The position numbers and the translations under genes were made by a program. Below are positions 11,890-24,805 of a DNA stretch of 64,000 bases, piece by piece. The DNA is from Biscogniauxia marginata (lineage: Eukaryota; Ascomycota; Sordariomycetes; Xylariales; Xylariaceae). The stretch covers positions 62,001-126,000 of the forward strand of contig MU404080.1 of assembly GCA_022695795.1 (NCBI GenBank). The letters run 5' to 3'. The notes beneath the pieces were generated by a model that was not told where the DNA came from, made no database searches, and saw nothing but the letters and a program-made list of their open reading frames with translations. Positions within the stretch are counted from its first letter, which is position 1. Every line of letters starts with the position of its first letter.

Positions 11890-14800
11890 ACAGCCTGGAT
11901 CTGTTCACCCACTCATTATAGTGCATCCGAAATATTAGTTAATGGCTAATCATCCGGTCTCCCAGTTGAGCTGGACCATCTTTGCTGGATACATCTGGGA
12001 TTAAAGAGCCCCCAAAGCTACACCACCTTACTACGTACCTCTATCGCTATACAACTTTTCCCTCAACCGTATCTCACTACACAACATCCTCCCAGCTGGG
12101 AGGGCACTTGCCACCAATTACTTGCACATTTCGGCTTGGCATATTTCCTTGTTTTTCTACTTATACCCATTCTTTTCGGCATTAGATAGGCATTTGCATA
12201 GCATCACGGTTGGTTGCATTACTCCGATGATGTTGGATTTGGCATCCCGTTTGCTCATCGGGAGCTTTGACTTCGGCTTGATATTCCGGTTTCCTGAACA
12301 GCATGGCGTGCGGTTTTTGCGGTCGGTCCTTTCTTTCTTATCCTTTGATTTTCGACACCCGACTTGTTCATACGGACACCACTGCGACCTCTGATTATTT
12401 CATTTCCACTACTGAGGCTCAACACACTTGAGCTTCCTCACCCTGGGCTGTCACTCAACGACGAAGAGTACACACCTGGTGGCCACCTCTCGTTACCAAA
12501 CGAGAAATTCTTTGTACGAAATTACGATCCCAGTTCATTTGGACTCGCGACACAAACACACTTTTCCTTGTATGACTATGAATGCACCAAATCTTCTCGA
12601 CACGGAACTACATACATTCGCTCTCAGGTTAGGGATTCGACGACACCACATGTTTGCACGTCTCTATGATGGGGCATTCTGTCGACGGCGATTTAAGTTG
12701 TAGATGAAGTGAAGAAGAGGAGAATTATTGATTTGTGATGATTGGATTGCCTTTGCGGCCATGTTTTGTTTGGGGTTGAGATCGACTGCGGAACCGGGAA
12801 GGGGCGTCTGGAATCAGAGGAGAGCCCGTGTTGGTTTCCTAGACTTTGTATGAAGAGCTGGGGGTAACTGGCGATGAAGGCTTTCCTTTTCTACAGACAC
12901 TGCACCTTCTCATTTCCTTTGTCATTGGCACAGGGGTCATTAATTTGACTATCTTGTTGCCGTTTTGTTGTATATACGTTCCACGCTCAACACCCTGTAT
13001 TGTGGCCTGCTTCGTGTGCGGTAAGCACTCGCACTGCGAAGCTCAAGACTTGGATGGAATACCCAAGCTCTGAATTGTACCAGCTGGTGATATTGTAGCT
13101 AGTTGGCAATCAGGAAACAAGTTCTGCTTTGGCAAAAGAAAATTATGGCCTTTACTAAAACAAACCTCTGTGACCGAATTTCATATCGCTAAGTAAGTTA
13201 CCAGGTAGGCAAAGGCGAAGAGGGCAAAAGAGAGAAAAACACATGTCATTCATGATTGCTATGCCAATAGGAGTCGAATCATCATCCCCTTTAGGTTCTT
13301 TAGGCAGGATGCAAGTGCCTCGTACGGAATCTCAGGATTCCAGCCTAGCAATTTAGAATTGGGACAGTATGCCCATATTACGTTCGGGAGATACCATGAG
13401 CTTGGCAAAGCATGTCCTCTGAACCTTTAATACCTACCTATCTTATGCTTTGGATCGAATTCGCCTAACATCGTTAGTTCCGATAGCGTGAGTCTATATA
13501 TTGTATCTTTGCAGGACAAGCAAGGTTTTGAGTTTTCTCCGTTGAGCACTCCTGACAAACGGACAGGCGGACACGGATGGCCACAGCGGTGAGAAATCAT
13601 GATTTCTATATATCAGCCAAGTCAAGCTTTGGGGCTAGGATGGGCTAACTAGTCACTCAGAATGAGCCTCACTGTTTTGATCTTACTATCAAATTTAGTC
13701 GCCAAGCATCTTCTACTATCTTTATCTCCTAGCCAACAGAATGTCCTTTTTATCCCCCCCCCCCTGGGGACTTACTTACCTACATTATACAATCGTATGC
13801 CCTCGATAATTCGAAGTATTATAGAGAGCTGCTCCATACTATAATCCCTAGTAGTCGCAGGACTCTTTCGAAGTTTTCGATTGTTCTCAACTTCATCGTC
13901 GGAGAGGATGGCCAAGGCGATTAAGCTTTAAACATCGTGGGTGCACAAGAAGTCTTGTCTCTCTTTTTTTTACACGTAGGAAAACGTCAAGCTACTTCCT
14001 TCAAGCTCGCTGCTTGATATGTAAGATATATAATACTGTCATGTGGGTAATTACGGCAACGAGGTTCATTAATTGCGAGGATACAGTTGCTTCTTTTCGC
14101 GGAGATGGAAGCTATAGTTGAATGGTCAAGCTTAATAATAAGCATGCTATGTATCTCGGTGGATGAAATGAGGGGGGGTTGATCGGACAACGAGGCTTCT
14201 GTAACTGGAGAGTTTCCAGTTGATCATTGAACGTTGGGGCGCCCAACTGGGTACAGACGTATTTAGGTTCGGCTTGACGCCCATGGGTACGGGTAGTTTT
14301 ACAATATCTCCGGGGGGACGTAGTACTATTCGTTTCGGTGTTTAGTTTGTTGTTTTATCAGCATTCTTATTTCCTTGCTCTATACCCTATAAACTAGACT
14401 CGGGAAGATTTACCTAACCTAGCCCTTTAATAAGTCATGATTCCTCGGTGACCATATCTGCCTCAAGTCTTTTTTACACGTCCCTTAATCCTATGCACAC
14501 CACTTTCATTCCTGTCGTCGTACTTAGTAAGGGTTGACTTCACGATTGTTTTGAAATGATCAACTCATGGGAAAATCACGCCGATCAAGAACTTACTAAC
14601 CAACACTAGGTAGGTACGTAGTGCAAAACCACTTTGTTGGAAATAGTAATAGTGTCCATATGAGGTAGGTAGGCGTGCATGTACCCACAGATTTAAGCTT
14701 GTCACCCGCCTGCAAGCACAAATCCAGATCTGCAAAGTGGAGCATTACCCCGGACTAGCAAGGGTATAACGTTTATGGGGTTTTGTGGAGTTCGATGATC

Positions 14801-15771
14801 CGCGGGTCACCTATCGACACGGGCATAACAAATGTTCCCACATAACTTAGGTGGGTAATTATAACAAGAGTATAATATCTAGTATGGTTATGATATGGTA
14901 TCTCTGTCATGACACCCTTCTAGACACACGATGGGGTACGAACGTACGCAGAACTAGGTAATGGAGAGCGTGCTTGCTTGGATCATTAATGCCATGTACC
15001 TATTCGATTAGATATTGTAATTGACAATAATAATGATATAGAATTTCATCGCAAAATCAGGGGGAGACCAGTACCAGAACTAAATTATCGCATAAATTCA
15101 GACATCCCTTGATTTAATAGTATTACCTAGATCTGAGGATAATCACTATGATATACATGTTATCCGATTTCCAACGACGCAGACGAGTGTCCATTTACAA
15201 CCCGTCGTGGTCTCCAGGAGAGGGGACTCAGTCGGATACAAAGATGCTAAATAGAACGCAAAGCAAAGACTAGATGTAATGTGCAGTCAATAGCGAGGTT
15301 TGTGATGAAGTTTCATCTTAAATAGGTTCTTTGGGGCTAATTAATATGCTTCCTTGATAGCACTTTTAGAACTGGCTTCCGAATGAACGGAGTTCGAGAC
15401 TACTCAACATCTTCGGAGTGGTCAGGTATGTTCAAAATTCATGTCATAGTGATAATTAACCAAGTAATGGATTAAATTTCCAGGACCAAAAAGGGATCAG
15501 CAGAGGAATGGAAATATTAATTACCGCTATCGTCTCTAAAACGAAGTATGAACTGTCTTGCCGATGTCATATATATCCCATTCAGTGCATAATCTCTTGT
15601 GTCTGAACCCCGTTTAAGTGGACACGCACAGCGGATGGGACACGGATTCCATAGTCTGTCACTTCCTGGTAGCCACATTCGCATGGCTGGCTGAACCATT
15701 CTCCGGGATATTTCTCAGGGTGCTGTACGAAGAGCTTACACAAGTATAAGAGTTACGAGAATAAAACCCAG
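11890..15771. other. Intergenic region, no gene recognised
   Basis: The first kilobase is probably the 3' untranslated region of the phosphatase gene. The rest has only short unsupported frames, an 11-base C run near 13754, and several TAGGTAGG-type tracts (13.2, 13.4, 14.6 kb). I saw no tRNA-like fold or protein motif. Confidence 0.55.
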
Positions 15772-16673
15772 CTAACGTTTGAGTCCACAAGACTGCTGGC
15801 GAAAGACATGAACCAGCCCCGAGCGTTTGAACAGTGCGCTCTTCACGTCCAAAATAGGAGCTCCGGGACCACCGAAGAATTTCCGGTTGTAGTAAGCTAT
15901 GATGAGGCGCATGGCGAGGCCGGTTGAAATTAAGGATGTCGAAAATCTGTGTTAAGTGCCAGGTCTACTCCATCTGTGCAGTGAAGGGAGGCCACTCATA
16001 GAAGTCGATACGACAGGTATAAAAACCCCATTCTAGGAGGGTCTTCAGATCATCACCATTGGCTATGCTGTCGTGGAAATTGGATGCGCCCAGACGTTGG
16101 CTGCTTTCCAGCTGGCGCTGGAGCTGCAGACGAGCCGGAGAGTAGGTATGTCATTCATTTCTCAGCGACCTCGCTTCCTACGTTCTCCCCGTCCTAGTCC
16201 CAAGTTGGCAACTAGCAAGGAATCCTCACTGAGAAAAAAAAAGTCTCACTATGGCGTGGTGGCATGAAAATGCGCTCCCAACCAGCTCTACGGTAAAGTC
16301 CGTATTGTAATGAAAGACTGGCTTACACGCGTTCATATTTTCGAGTAATCGCCTTAGGCGCTTAGATACCTAAGTAAACAGTCACGATCAATAATTGTAT
16401 GCTTGAGATCCTAAACCCCAAATCTCGTTCAATTCTCTGCCAGATCCATAATTAACATAGTGCTTAGGCCCCCAGATGCGGCATGCCAGTTTACGGCTTT
16501 GTCGACGTGAGGAGCGACAGCAACCACGGAAGCAACTCCAAATCAATCTTCCACTTGCGTACTTCTCGTGCGTTATCAACCGTGAGCTGATTCTCGGGGT
16601 ATTCCTTACCGCGTCTTCGTTCATGATGTACATCTAGTAAGAAGTTTATATTAGTAGGTGCCATTAACTCCAT
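15772..16673 (-). pseudogene. Decayed coding remnants, possibly from an MFS transporter
   Basis: Three minus-strand patches look like protein but lie in different frames with stops. Near 16490-16640 is REVRKWKIDLELLPWLLSLL, like the start of the first membrane helix of allantoate-permease-type MFS proteins (charged KIDxxLLPW). Near 15990-16150 is GDDLKTLLEWGF followed by CRIDFYEWPPF. Near 15772-15940 is TGLAMRLIIAYYNRKFFGG and about 30 further residues to a stop. They may belong to one dead gene or several. The MFS link is weak and the other two pieces are not identified. Confidence 0.25.
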
Positions 16674-17595
16674 ATAATTTGAAAAAAGCGAATGAGGCTT
16701 GTTTTGTTGAAATCAAGTGAAGAGAATGGTGTCGCAAGTCATGACCACGCCTGCTGAGCTCCCGGGGTAACAGATCGAGATAGTGATAAGACGGTTATGT
16801 TTCGATATGCATTTGTGATTCGTCTTTGCGGATAACCCGAGACGCACTAGGAGTAAGGAAGGAATATTGAGGCTGGTCTTGATAATTAAAAACAGCATGT
16901 GGTTTGAGGTGGCTTTTAGATGATATACGAATGGTAGTGGACGATAAGGCGTGGAAGAATGAAGACAAGCAGACGTTCCTACAGACCAGAAGTAGCGCAA
17001 GAAAGTGTGTACGAAAGTCCCCAGAATTGCTGGTGAAGGAGAGAGAGAGAGTAGTATAGCCAGGAAAGTGCTCATTCTAGTATCGTAGGAGAGCCCGTGA
17101 TATCTCGCCGTCAGTTGAAGACATAGAACTGTACCACGAAGAGTACTCGGGTAGAGGTCACGAGTGCTAGTTTAGCAATGTGGTTGAAGATTGTTCTCAA
17201 CATGGGAAGAAACTCCAAACCTACCTAGAAGATGCCATTTAGGCATATATGCAATACATGTCTTGCTCAGCATAGCGTGATGATTACTTGAAGTAGACTT
17301 AAAGGGAAACTTTCGTGATGACAAGGGACTGAGAATATCCTGCGAGTATTGTTATGGTATTCTATCCTCAGAGGAGGTTAGGGTGGTGGTAGCCTGTCTT
17401 GATCAGTGTGGATGAGCACGACATCAGAGTTACTTGGAAAGCAAGAGGATATCAATGATTGCTCCAAAGCATCAATCGGGTAATGGGCTCTCAGATGACA
17501 TTAGTCTATAGCCCACCATGCTCAGTCGATGAGCGCATTGCCATAACGTAAAAGTACAAACCATGTCCGAGACTTAAAGCTGCCCAATAACCCCT
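16674..17595. other. Intergenic, downstream of the proteasome gene
   Basis: No supported gene. A 120-codon minus-strand frame at 16713-17075 has no recognisable motif and is hydrophobic only in patches. Confidence 0.5.
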
Positions 17596-18626
17596 TTATT
17601 CCTCCATCTTGTCATTGCCCTCCTCTTCTTCATCATCTTCGGAGATGGCCTTCTTTGCTAACCGCTCAGCCTCCTCGAGGATATCCTTGGGGACTTCGAC
17701 ATGCCGGCCCTTGGTCGGGCCGTCCACACCGCTGATCCAGCTCACTTCCAGCTCGAATTCCTTGTCTTTGTTATCTTGTTGTGCGACATAGATGATCCTT
17801 GCCGCCTCCTTAACCGCTTGCTTCAGGTCAAGCGTCCCTTCGGCAAGGTTCAGCTTCTCTAGTTCGGCCTTGGCTGCTTGCCGACCCTTGCCGGTCGCCG
17901 CGCCGTAGTAGCCCCAGTACATGCCACTTGGCTCGATCATATAGAGCCCTGGGCCACCGTGCTTGCCTTCCACTTTGCCTCCCGCGCCAATGGAGGGGCC
18001 TGAGCCCACCTGGCCATCGACGGGCGCTTCCAGTTCCGAGTCAAGACCGCCAATGATGGCTGTGATGCCGAACGGCCGTACAGACTGGTATAGAGTGTAA
18101 GCCTGTAGGTATCCGCCCATGCGGCTCGCAAGATCGGACGTCGAGATGGGTGTCTTGAAGGTTTCACGCCAAGCCCGTGCTTCGTCACGGGCTCGGTCAA
18201 CGAAGTGGTGGCCGTCGGGGACCATACCAGAATAGACCTGCAAGGAGGGTCAGTGTTAGTAGTGTCTTGAATAAAAATTGCGGGGAGTCGAGGAGTCGGG
18301 CTGAGGAGAGGGGAGGGGAGGGGTACAACATACCACTCCCAGATGTCTGTCGATCGTTGCGATTCTCTTGTTTGCGCCGGGCTTCAGCAGCTTCGAGGTG
18401 ACGACCTTCTCCACGGCTAGAACAACACCATCCTTGCATCGAATACCGATAGAAGTGCCTCCATTTTCTACCGCTTTCACTGCGTATTCGACCTGGAAAT
18501 TCCTGCCATCGGGCGAGAAGATGGAGTTGGCGAGATCGTAGCCTGTTCCTATTGACGTCTATATTGGCGGAGTGTGAGCTTTAAATCGGGTCTAAATACG
18601 CCCAGAAGTTTTAGGAGGCTTACCAT
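17596..18626 (-). CDS. PRE10: 20S proteasome subunit alpha-7 (PSMA3/Pre10 type)
   Basis: Structural alpha-ring subunit of the 20S proteasome core, in nucleus and cytosol. Three exons: 18624-18626 (the ATG alone), 18334-18558 and 17596-18237, giving 289 aa. The N terminus reads [19 protein letters not shown] then [13 protein letters not shown], the alpha-subunit signature. [18 protein letters not shown] is typical of alpha-7. The C terminus is acidic ([14 protein letters not shown]), as in other alpha-7 subunits. Both introns have standard ends (GTAAGC...TAG; GTATGT...CAG). The ATG-only first exon is required, because the next exon begins with ACG TCA and has no start codon of its own. Confidence 0.95.
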
Positions 18627-20226
18627 GATGGAGTTGTATGTCGGGAAATCTTGGAAGAAGGCTGACGAAATATGTGTGGGAAGAAAATGGGAATGGTCTG
18701 GAGCTCTGGGAATTCGGTGATGTTAATGGAGCTTCAGGCAACCTGAGCTGCGCGTTGCACCTGCCAGTCTGCATAAAGCTGTTGGTGTGGCTGACATATA
18801 GCCTCGTCTGGCAAGCACTAGCCACACACGGCGCAGTACCTCACCTGCTTCCTTATCTGTCTTATCTTTCTTATCTAATCTGTACCTACAGAGTGATCAG
18901 TGCGCTCAGGTACCTGTTAGACCGCTATTAGTTTAGGATTGTTCGACCATCGATATTTACACCCTCTAATCGCTTCAAGGTCATCCAAATGAGACTGAAT
19001 TGCATCGTAGTAAAATCGAATCAAATGTACGGAACGCATAGAATAACCTACAAACAACATGTGCCTACTTCATAATAGCTCGATAATTTCTCTTATACAT
19101 CGACAAAATTAGGCTCAGTTGTCCGGTTTCTCGTAAAGGGAGGTAGACATCCGAATTCCTTGGGTTGGCAACAACAAATTCGAGTTTGGAGTTGAACAAC
19201 CGGGTGAGTACCTAATTGGTTTGTAACAATCGGAAAGCCGGGCTAGACAAATACGCGAGATAGACAATATGCATCTCTGATCGCAAGTCCGTCGCTAACA
19301 AGAGTCATATGACGATTCTAAATTCCCCATATACGGTAATTACATATAATTAGTGGGTAGGTGGGATTTCAGAAGTCTTTCACATGAACAAGAACAACCT
19401 CAAGGCTTCTAAAACGACTTGATTTACCTTCGTATCCTTTGGGGGTGCAGGTGCCTAGTAGAGCTACTCGGCCTATACCTATGTATCTATCCTAGGAGCC
19501 GTTGGTTATAGTAGCGATGATAACGGCACATATCTAGAGACAATGTTAAGAATTATAAACCAGACTCCTCGAAATCCATACCTGGGAATCCTGGTCGGTA
19601 GATGTATTCGGGGAGAGGAAGAAAGGGGAATAAACACGTGAAATCTGTGAAATCTTGCGCTAGACAGAATCCTAGATGTATATTCTGCACGTCAACATTA
19701 TCTTGATAGCTCCTACAATGGGAACTTATCGTCAAGACTGACCCACCAACCCACCTCCGCATATTCCCCACTGCGGGATATCCCTGTATCGTAACTTGGT
19801 GGTGGGGGGTTAGATCTAATCCTTCCAGATGGGGACATCAGGTTCCTTAGTTTTCCATTGACTTGGTGATTGTTGGCAATGAGGTACAGTCAGATGCTGT
19901 TTGTAGGGGCCGGTTTAGTTTTGCGCAAACGCAGAATGGCAGAGGCAGCCCACGCGCATTTGACATAGCCACCATTGCTGGCATGATTTTCACCACCCCT
20001 GGTCTGTCAGCTTGCTATCGCCGAGTAAAAGCAGTTATTTACATCCCCCAGTTGCAAGAATAATTCAAGACTTGCTCTTCATTCTCAGCTCAGTTAATCA
20101 TAGGGCCTCGCGTCACCCTTTACAACAACAATGACAGCTTTGACTGAAGATAATCTCCTGAGAATTGGCGGTAGCCAAGCCGTTAAGGATATATAGAAGA
20201 ATAATATCCTGGATGGTGTCACAAGG
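18627..20226. other. Intergenic region
   Basis: No gene recognised. It must include the promoter of the minus-strand proteasome gene just to its left. Short frames within it show no domain or splice support. Confidence 0.5.
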
Positions 20227-22114
20227 ATGGCCGCCAAGAGGAGAATTCGGCCGTGATCAAAAATATTGACGAGGAAAGAAAAGCTGCGAAAGCCATCAGG
20301 CTCTCGAACTCGCACAAATAGACCAGGGACAACGCAGTCAGTTCAATCCACGGCTCTCCATAACACTCAGACGTCGCAACGAAAGCATACCAATGAGAAG
20401 CTAAAGACGGACCGGACAACACCTACGAAGAAAGCAAAACTTGTCTCAGTATTTGCTCTTGTGCGAGAGAGCAAGATCATGTTCTCGAAGCTCGAAACAG
20501 GAATTCTGCAAGACGAGCACTAACAGAAGCTCTCAGAGCTCTATATCAGCCCCACGATTGAGGATGAAAGTGTTGACGATATCTCTAACTATGAGACTCA
20601 TAATTTCTGGGTTCGGACCCAGTTGAGTTCAATATCTATAGGTGAAGAGAACAAGCGGGGTATGGAACGTGTTAGTGGGATAGTTGGGGCGGTCAGAGCG
20701 ATATTGAGCTTCTCCATGGGTGCCATAACTCACGGGGCGACGAGTGATAACCCAACAGGGATTCCCCAAACACCAGTACGATCGTCCTCGTCGATTTACC
20801 AATCAAACACTCCTGGCTCAGCTGAATCGAGGAAAAGGAAACACAGTCAGAAAAGAAACGGCTTCGAAAGGGATGAATCCGACTCTGAAGATGATTTCAA
20901 GAAGCCGAAACGAACTGGAAAACAAGACTCGGATCCGAAACCTCGATTTGCATGCTCTTGGACCAGGATGGACATCAGTTCATCGAGTCAAGTAAGTTAC
21001 TCTTTGTACGATGTATTTATGTCGTATTTGTCACCTCCTTACATCTCAATTTTGATCATGGGGAACACCTATTCCGTCCACATAAGCTGCCTCGATTCAC
21101 ATGTAACCGCTGCGCGTGGGAATTCCCAAATTCTAGAGAACTCGCGCTGCATCAGCGTTCGACAAGGCCGTGCGAGCTACGTCAGCCCGATTGCTTAGAA
21201 GGCATTAGTTCGGAACAGGAATCGCAACTTAAAAGCAGAAAAAAGGAGTTCACGAGCAAGCCGGAGGACGAAAAATGGGTGGATGTGTACTGCGTCTTAT
21301 TCCCGAATGATGATATATTAGATATTCCGACCCCCTGTACGTCCGAATCCCCATTATTCGCTCGAGATACCAATTTTATCTGACGGTTTTCGCAGATTAC
21401 GAGTACTCAAATGAAAGAAACAAAACACCGGGTAGAAGACATCCACAGAACGGTCCCACGGAAGATATGGTGGATCTTTCCGCATACCAGGCATATCTTG
21501 AAGCGGAACTGCCACATTCACTTCAGCGCGAACTCGAAAGAGAACTAGAAATCGAACTAGATATATCAGACGACGATGCCAAAAACCATGCAATCAAGTT
21601 AATCCGGGAATTTCAGCCCAAGCTACTGAGGAACTTCTTGCAGACACAACCGCAAGTTCCTACTAAGCGAAACTCCGCTTCCCCTGGAATCCTAGATGAG
21701 GATAAAAGTTGCGGTAATAATATAAGGACTACACTCTCGGGGAATGACGCCGGTGGGCCAGAATGCTGGTCGACAATGCTCGACTTTCTCGACAATAGTT
21801 GTGACAGCTGGCCCTGGAATCCACTTGATGAGAATCTTATGGCCGAGCCTCAGATACATAGAAAGCCCCTGAAACAGATTAATACCCCAACCGATAAAGA
21901 TGGTGATATATGGAACGGCAAGCTAAGCACCTCCTTTAGCAACCCTTCCGATTTGGACACTTCATTTATCGTATCGTCGAGTCTGGATACAAGGAGCTCC
22001 CCCATAACCACAGTACCTATCCACCCTAGACAATCTTGGGAAAATGATGCTGCTTTAGGGTATGTTAGATGTGGTGTTGGAAGCTCATCAGGATTTGATG
22101 TGGTGTTCTCCTGA
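20227..22114 (+). pseudogene. Broken C2H2-type zinc-finger protein gene
   Basis: A frame from ATG 20227 (MAAKRRIRP) continues to about 20960 but is cut by TGA at 20254 and TAA at 20521, each one C-to-T step from CGA or CAA. It includes the acidic/basic stretch ESDSEDDFKKPKR and PKPRFAC. The frame then shifts: GPGWTSVHRVK sits in another frame, and the following piece EHLFRPHKLPRFTCNRC begins after GG where a 3' splice AG would be expected. Downstream, EGISSEQESQLKSRKK and EKWVDVYCVLFPNDD fit the fungal family. A normal intron 21337-21395 joins DIPTP to YYEY, and the frame runs to 22114. The first zinc-finger half seems partly deleted. Function would have been DNA or RNA binding. Confidence 0.7.
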
Positions 22115-22291
22115 TTTAGCTGACTCTTGAGTATTTGGCCTGACATAGGTAGGTATGGGCGGAATGTATTCATAGTAGAGAATAACCGCCATAAACGACA
22201 GAGTACGATGATAATAAATAGATGGCATGCCACTAAGCTGGTACAAATACGATCATGAAAATTGCACCAGTCTCTCTGAAAGTCGTAAGAC

Positions 22292-24805
22292 CTATTTACC
22301 CTCATAAGAATCCAAGCGTTCGTATTTCCTCTCAGCACGCTTAGCCTCGTCACCCTTGTGAAGCTCGTTGAGGTAATTCTTGAAGTCTCTCGAGAGCTCG
22401 ACAACTGCGCGAAGGTGTTCGTCTGTGATAATGATCTTCCCGTCCTCTCCCTTTTCCGCATCGTATTCCGCAAGGGAAACAGCTGTCTGGAAGGCTGTTG
22501 TGTTGTTAGCAAAAGACTTGGCGTGGGAGCTGCTAACACTGCTCAGTTGACCTACCATTTCTAATCTCTCTGCCGTTCCACTTGAGAGCCCGCATCTCAG
22601 CGCCCCGGATGTAGTCCTTGGCGTCGACGTTGAGTCGCATATAGTCTCCGCGTTCCTTGGCGAGTTTGTCCATAAACGTCTGCCAGACTTGACGCCTTTG
22701 GTCGTCATCGAAATCGGGATAGTAGAGCTGCAGGTGGACGCGCGAGATAAACGCATCATCAAACGAACCGACCCTGTTAGTCGTAAGAAACAATATGCCA
22801 TCGTAGAACTCTAGCGCTCTTAAGAAGCCCGCCACCAGGCTGTTACGGACAAGATCAGCCGTCGAGCGACGTTCCATAAAGACATCTGCTTCGTCAATCA
22901 AGAGTACGGCACCCCAGCTCTTGGCAGTCTTAAAGTTTTTGGTGAGGTTGGTTTCTACCGATGCAGGGTCTGTGCCAATATCACTAGACGTGAGTACCAT
23001 CAGAGGGCGTTTGGTGAACGCCGCAATGCATTCTAGATCGCGATATGTCAGCATGGGCTCTGGTATACCAGTCACTGTTGTCTTTTTGACGTACCAGCGG
23101 TACACGTTTTGCCGACTCCTGGCCGACCATGTAACAGGAAGATTAGACCATGACCCTTCCCCTTGACGAAGTCCGCTGCCCAAGGGTCCTTAGTAAGCAC
23201 TTCTCCGTGCTTGTTAACGCGAGCAAAACTCTTAGCTAGTGACTTCAACGTCCTCTTTCGCTGGGTATCCATGACAAGGTGGTCGATCAAGTCCTCGTCA
23301 AACTCGGGCTCCGAGAAATGACGTACATGTAAGAGCTCTATTTCGATGTTAGTCTTGTGCTGTAAGGGTAAATATATTAGTGCTTGTTCCTTGGCACTTA
23401 CCCCATGTTCGAGTTCGGAATACGAATGCTCTCATTTCAAAATGGCATAGGAAATATTGGTGTTGCGTGAGTGTGTCCTCTGTCTCTATTGCAATATAAT
23501 TATAATCTTCGAATAGAGATACCATGTTGCTCTTATCCGTGCCTTTGTTCTTGCAGACAGCGCATTTGCAGTCCGAAGTCCAGTTTCGACAATCGGTCGT
23601 TTCGAGTAGCGTGGGCTTAATACCATCACTGGCATAATAGCTTTTGAGGTCTGCCATGACTAGGCCATCGACCTATTATCTCGTAAGCTCGGGTGTGGTT
23701 ACTATGTTATATTGAGTTCTACTTGCCTCGTTGTATGGGAAGTTTTGTGTTTTACCCTTGTAGTGTCTGCACTGTTTTCGCAGAAGCTTCCAGTACGTCT
23801 CTCCATACTTAATTTGGTTATTCACATCCTCGGGAAGGTCGTCCTTTTGCAAGTCATCAACTTCGACATGCTTGAAGGTATTCTGTCCGTCGAACTTCTC
23901 GATATCAACGCTTGTCATATACCTCCCCAGATATCGACCATCGTAGCGCATATCCCAATAATTAACCTTCCATGCCACACGAGGATGCTGAAAGACGCCC
24001 CCAGATATGGAATGAATAACACGAGGAAGTAGATCAGTGCTGTCGCGCCATTGATCCAATACGGTAAGCCCAGGCTTCAAGAATACCCACTGTGGAAAAG
24101 GGGGTCAGTAATCGCCATTCTTAGCAAGAATAATGGGAGGATATGACTTGGGGGCAAATGTCTCCTTTGGGAAAACAATGATTTTTAAGAGATACAAAAA
24201 GGGTTAAAAATAACTCATGCTTTACATACGGCATGTTCAAAGGTAAAAAAACCATTCTTGTTTCGCTCTTTCTCTGCCGCGACATCTGCCATGACGTTGT
24301 CATCGAGGAACTTGAGAAGCAGGCCGATATCCGCATACGCTCCTTTTTCTCTTACACACCGGTCCTTCCCGTCTCTCTTCGCAGAATCTTCGCGGAATTT
24401 GGCAAGCTCATCATAATGGTGGACCAATATCGGATACGGCCAATTGACAATAATATCGCCGGTCAGATCTTGAGAGGGGTAATACTGGACAACCGTCTGA
24501 AGTGCATTGATGATAGCTGGTGAATATAGATGCAGTGCGTACGACGGTGGAGAAGCAGCTGCGGTAAGAGGTTGTTCAGTTGTTTGATTCACCGCGGGCG
24601 GAGCTGTCTTATATGTCGTGACCAACGCAAAAGCTGGACCGTCTAGCCCGTCTTTACCATCGTCATCAAGCCCTGGACCTTTCGTATCTCGATGGCTAAT
24701 CAGCTCGTTGGTATCCCGGTTGCGATGTTCCAGGCGATATCGTATCCAGGCACCCCTAGGGTTATCCTTCATCGAATTAGGCTCCTGTTGTTTGTTAATT
24801 TCCAT
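22292..24805 (-). CDS. AAA+ ATPase with DUF7025-like N-terminal region
   Basis: Six exons fit exactly in phase: 24230-24805, 23727-24089, 23402-23672, 23095-23337, 22556-23032 and 22292-22494, giving 710 aa. An in-frame ATG at 24880 would add 25 residues. The N-terminal two thirds match the fungal region usually found ahead of this ATPase (VDGLVMADLKSYYASDG, HFSEPEFDEDLIDHLVMD). The AAA+ core has Walker A GRPGVGKT (residues 474-481), Walker B LLIDEADVF, sensor-1 region FLTTNRVGSFD and FISRVHLQLYYP with a likely arginine finger. The tail (RDFKNYLNEL) is a charged lid. The intron 23673-23726 uses a GC donor (GCAAGT). The substrate is unknown in this family. The gene ends 178 bp from the converging broken zinc-finger gene. 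Confidence 0.88.

Noticed and set aside
11982..13073. Several overlapping 70-100 codon plus-strand frames after cdc25
   Set aside because: Overlap in different frames and read as 3' untranslated sequence.
13265..13290. B-box-like word on the minus strand (GATTCGACTCC)
   Set aside because: No A-box or cloverleaf pairing can be built around it.
16713..17075. 120-codon minus-strand frame with hydrophobic patches
   Set aside because: No motif; its Met-Ser-Thr-Phe-Leu start is not a convincing signal peptide in context.
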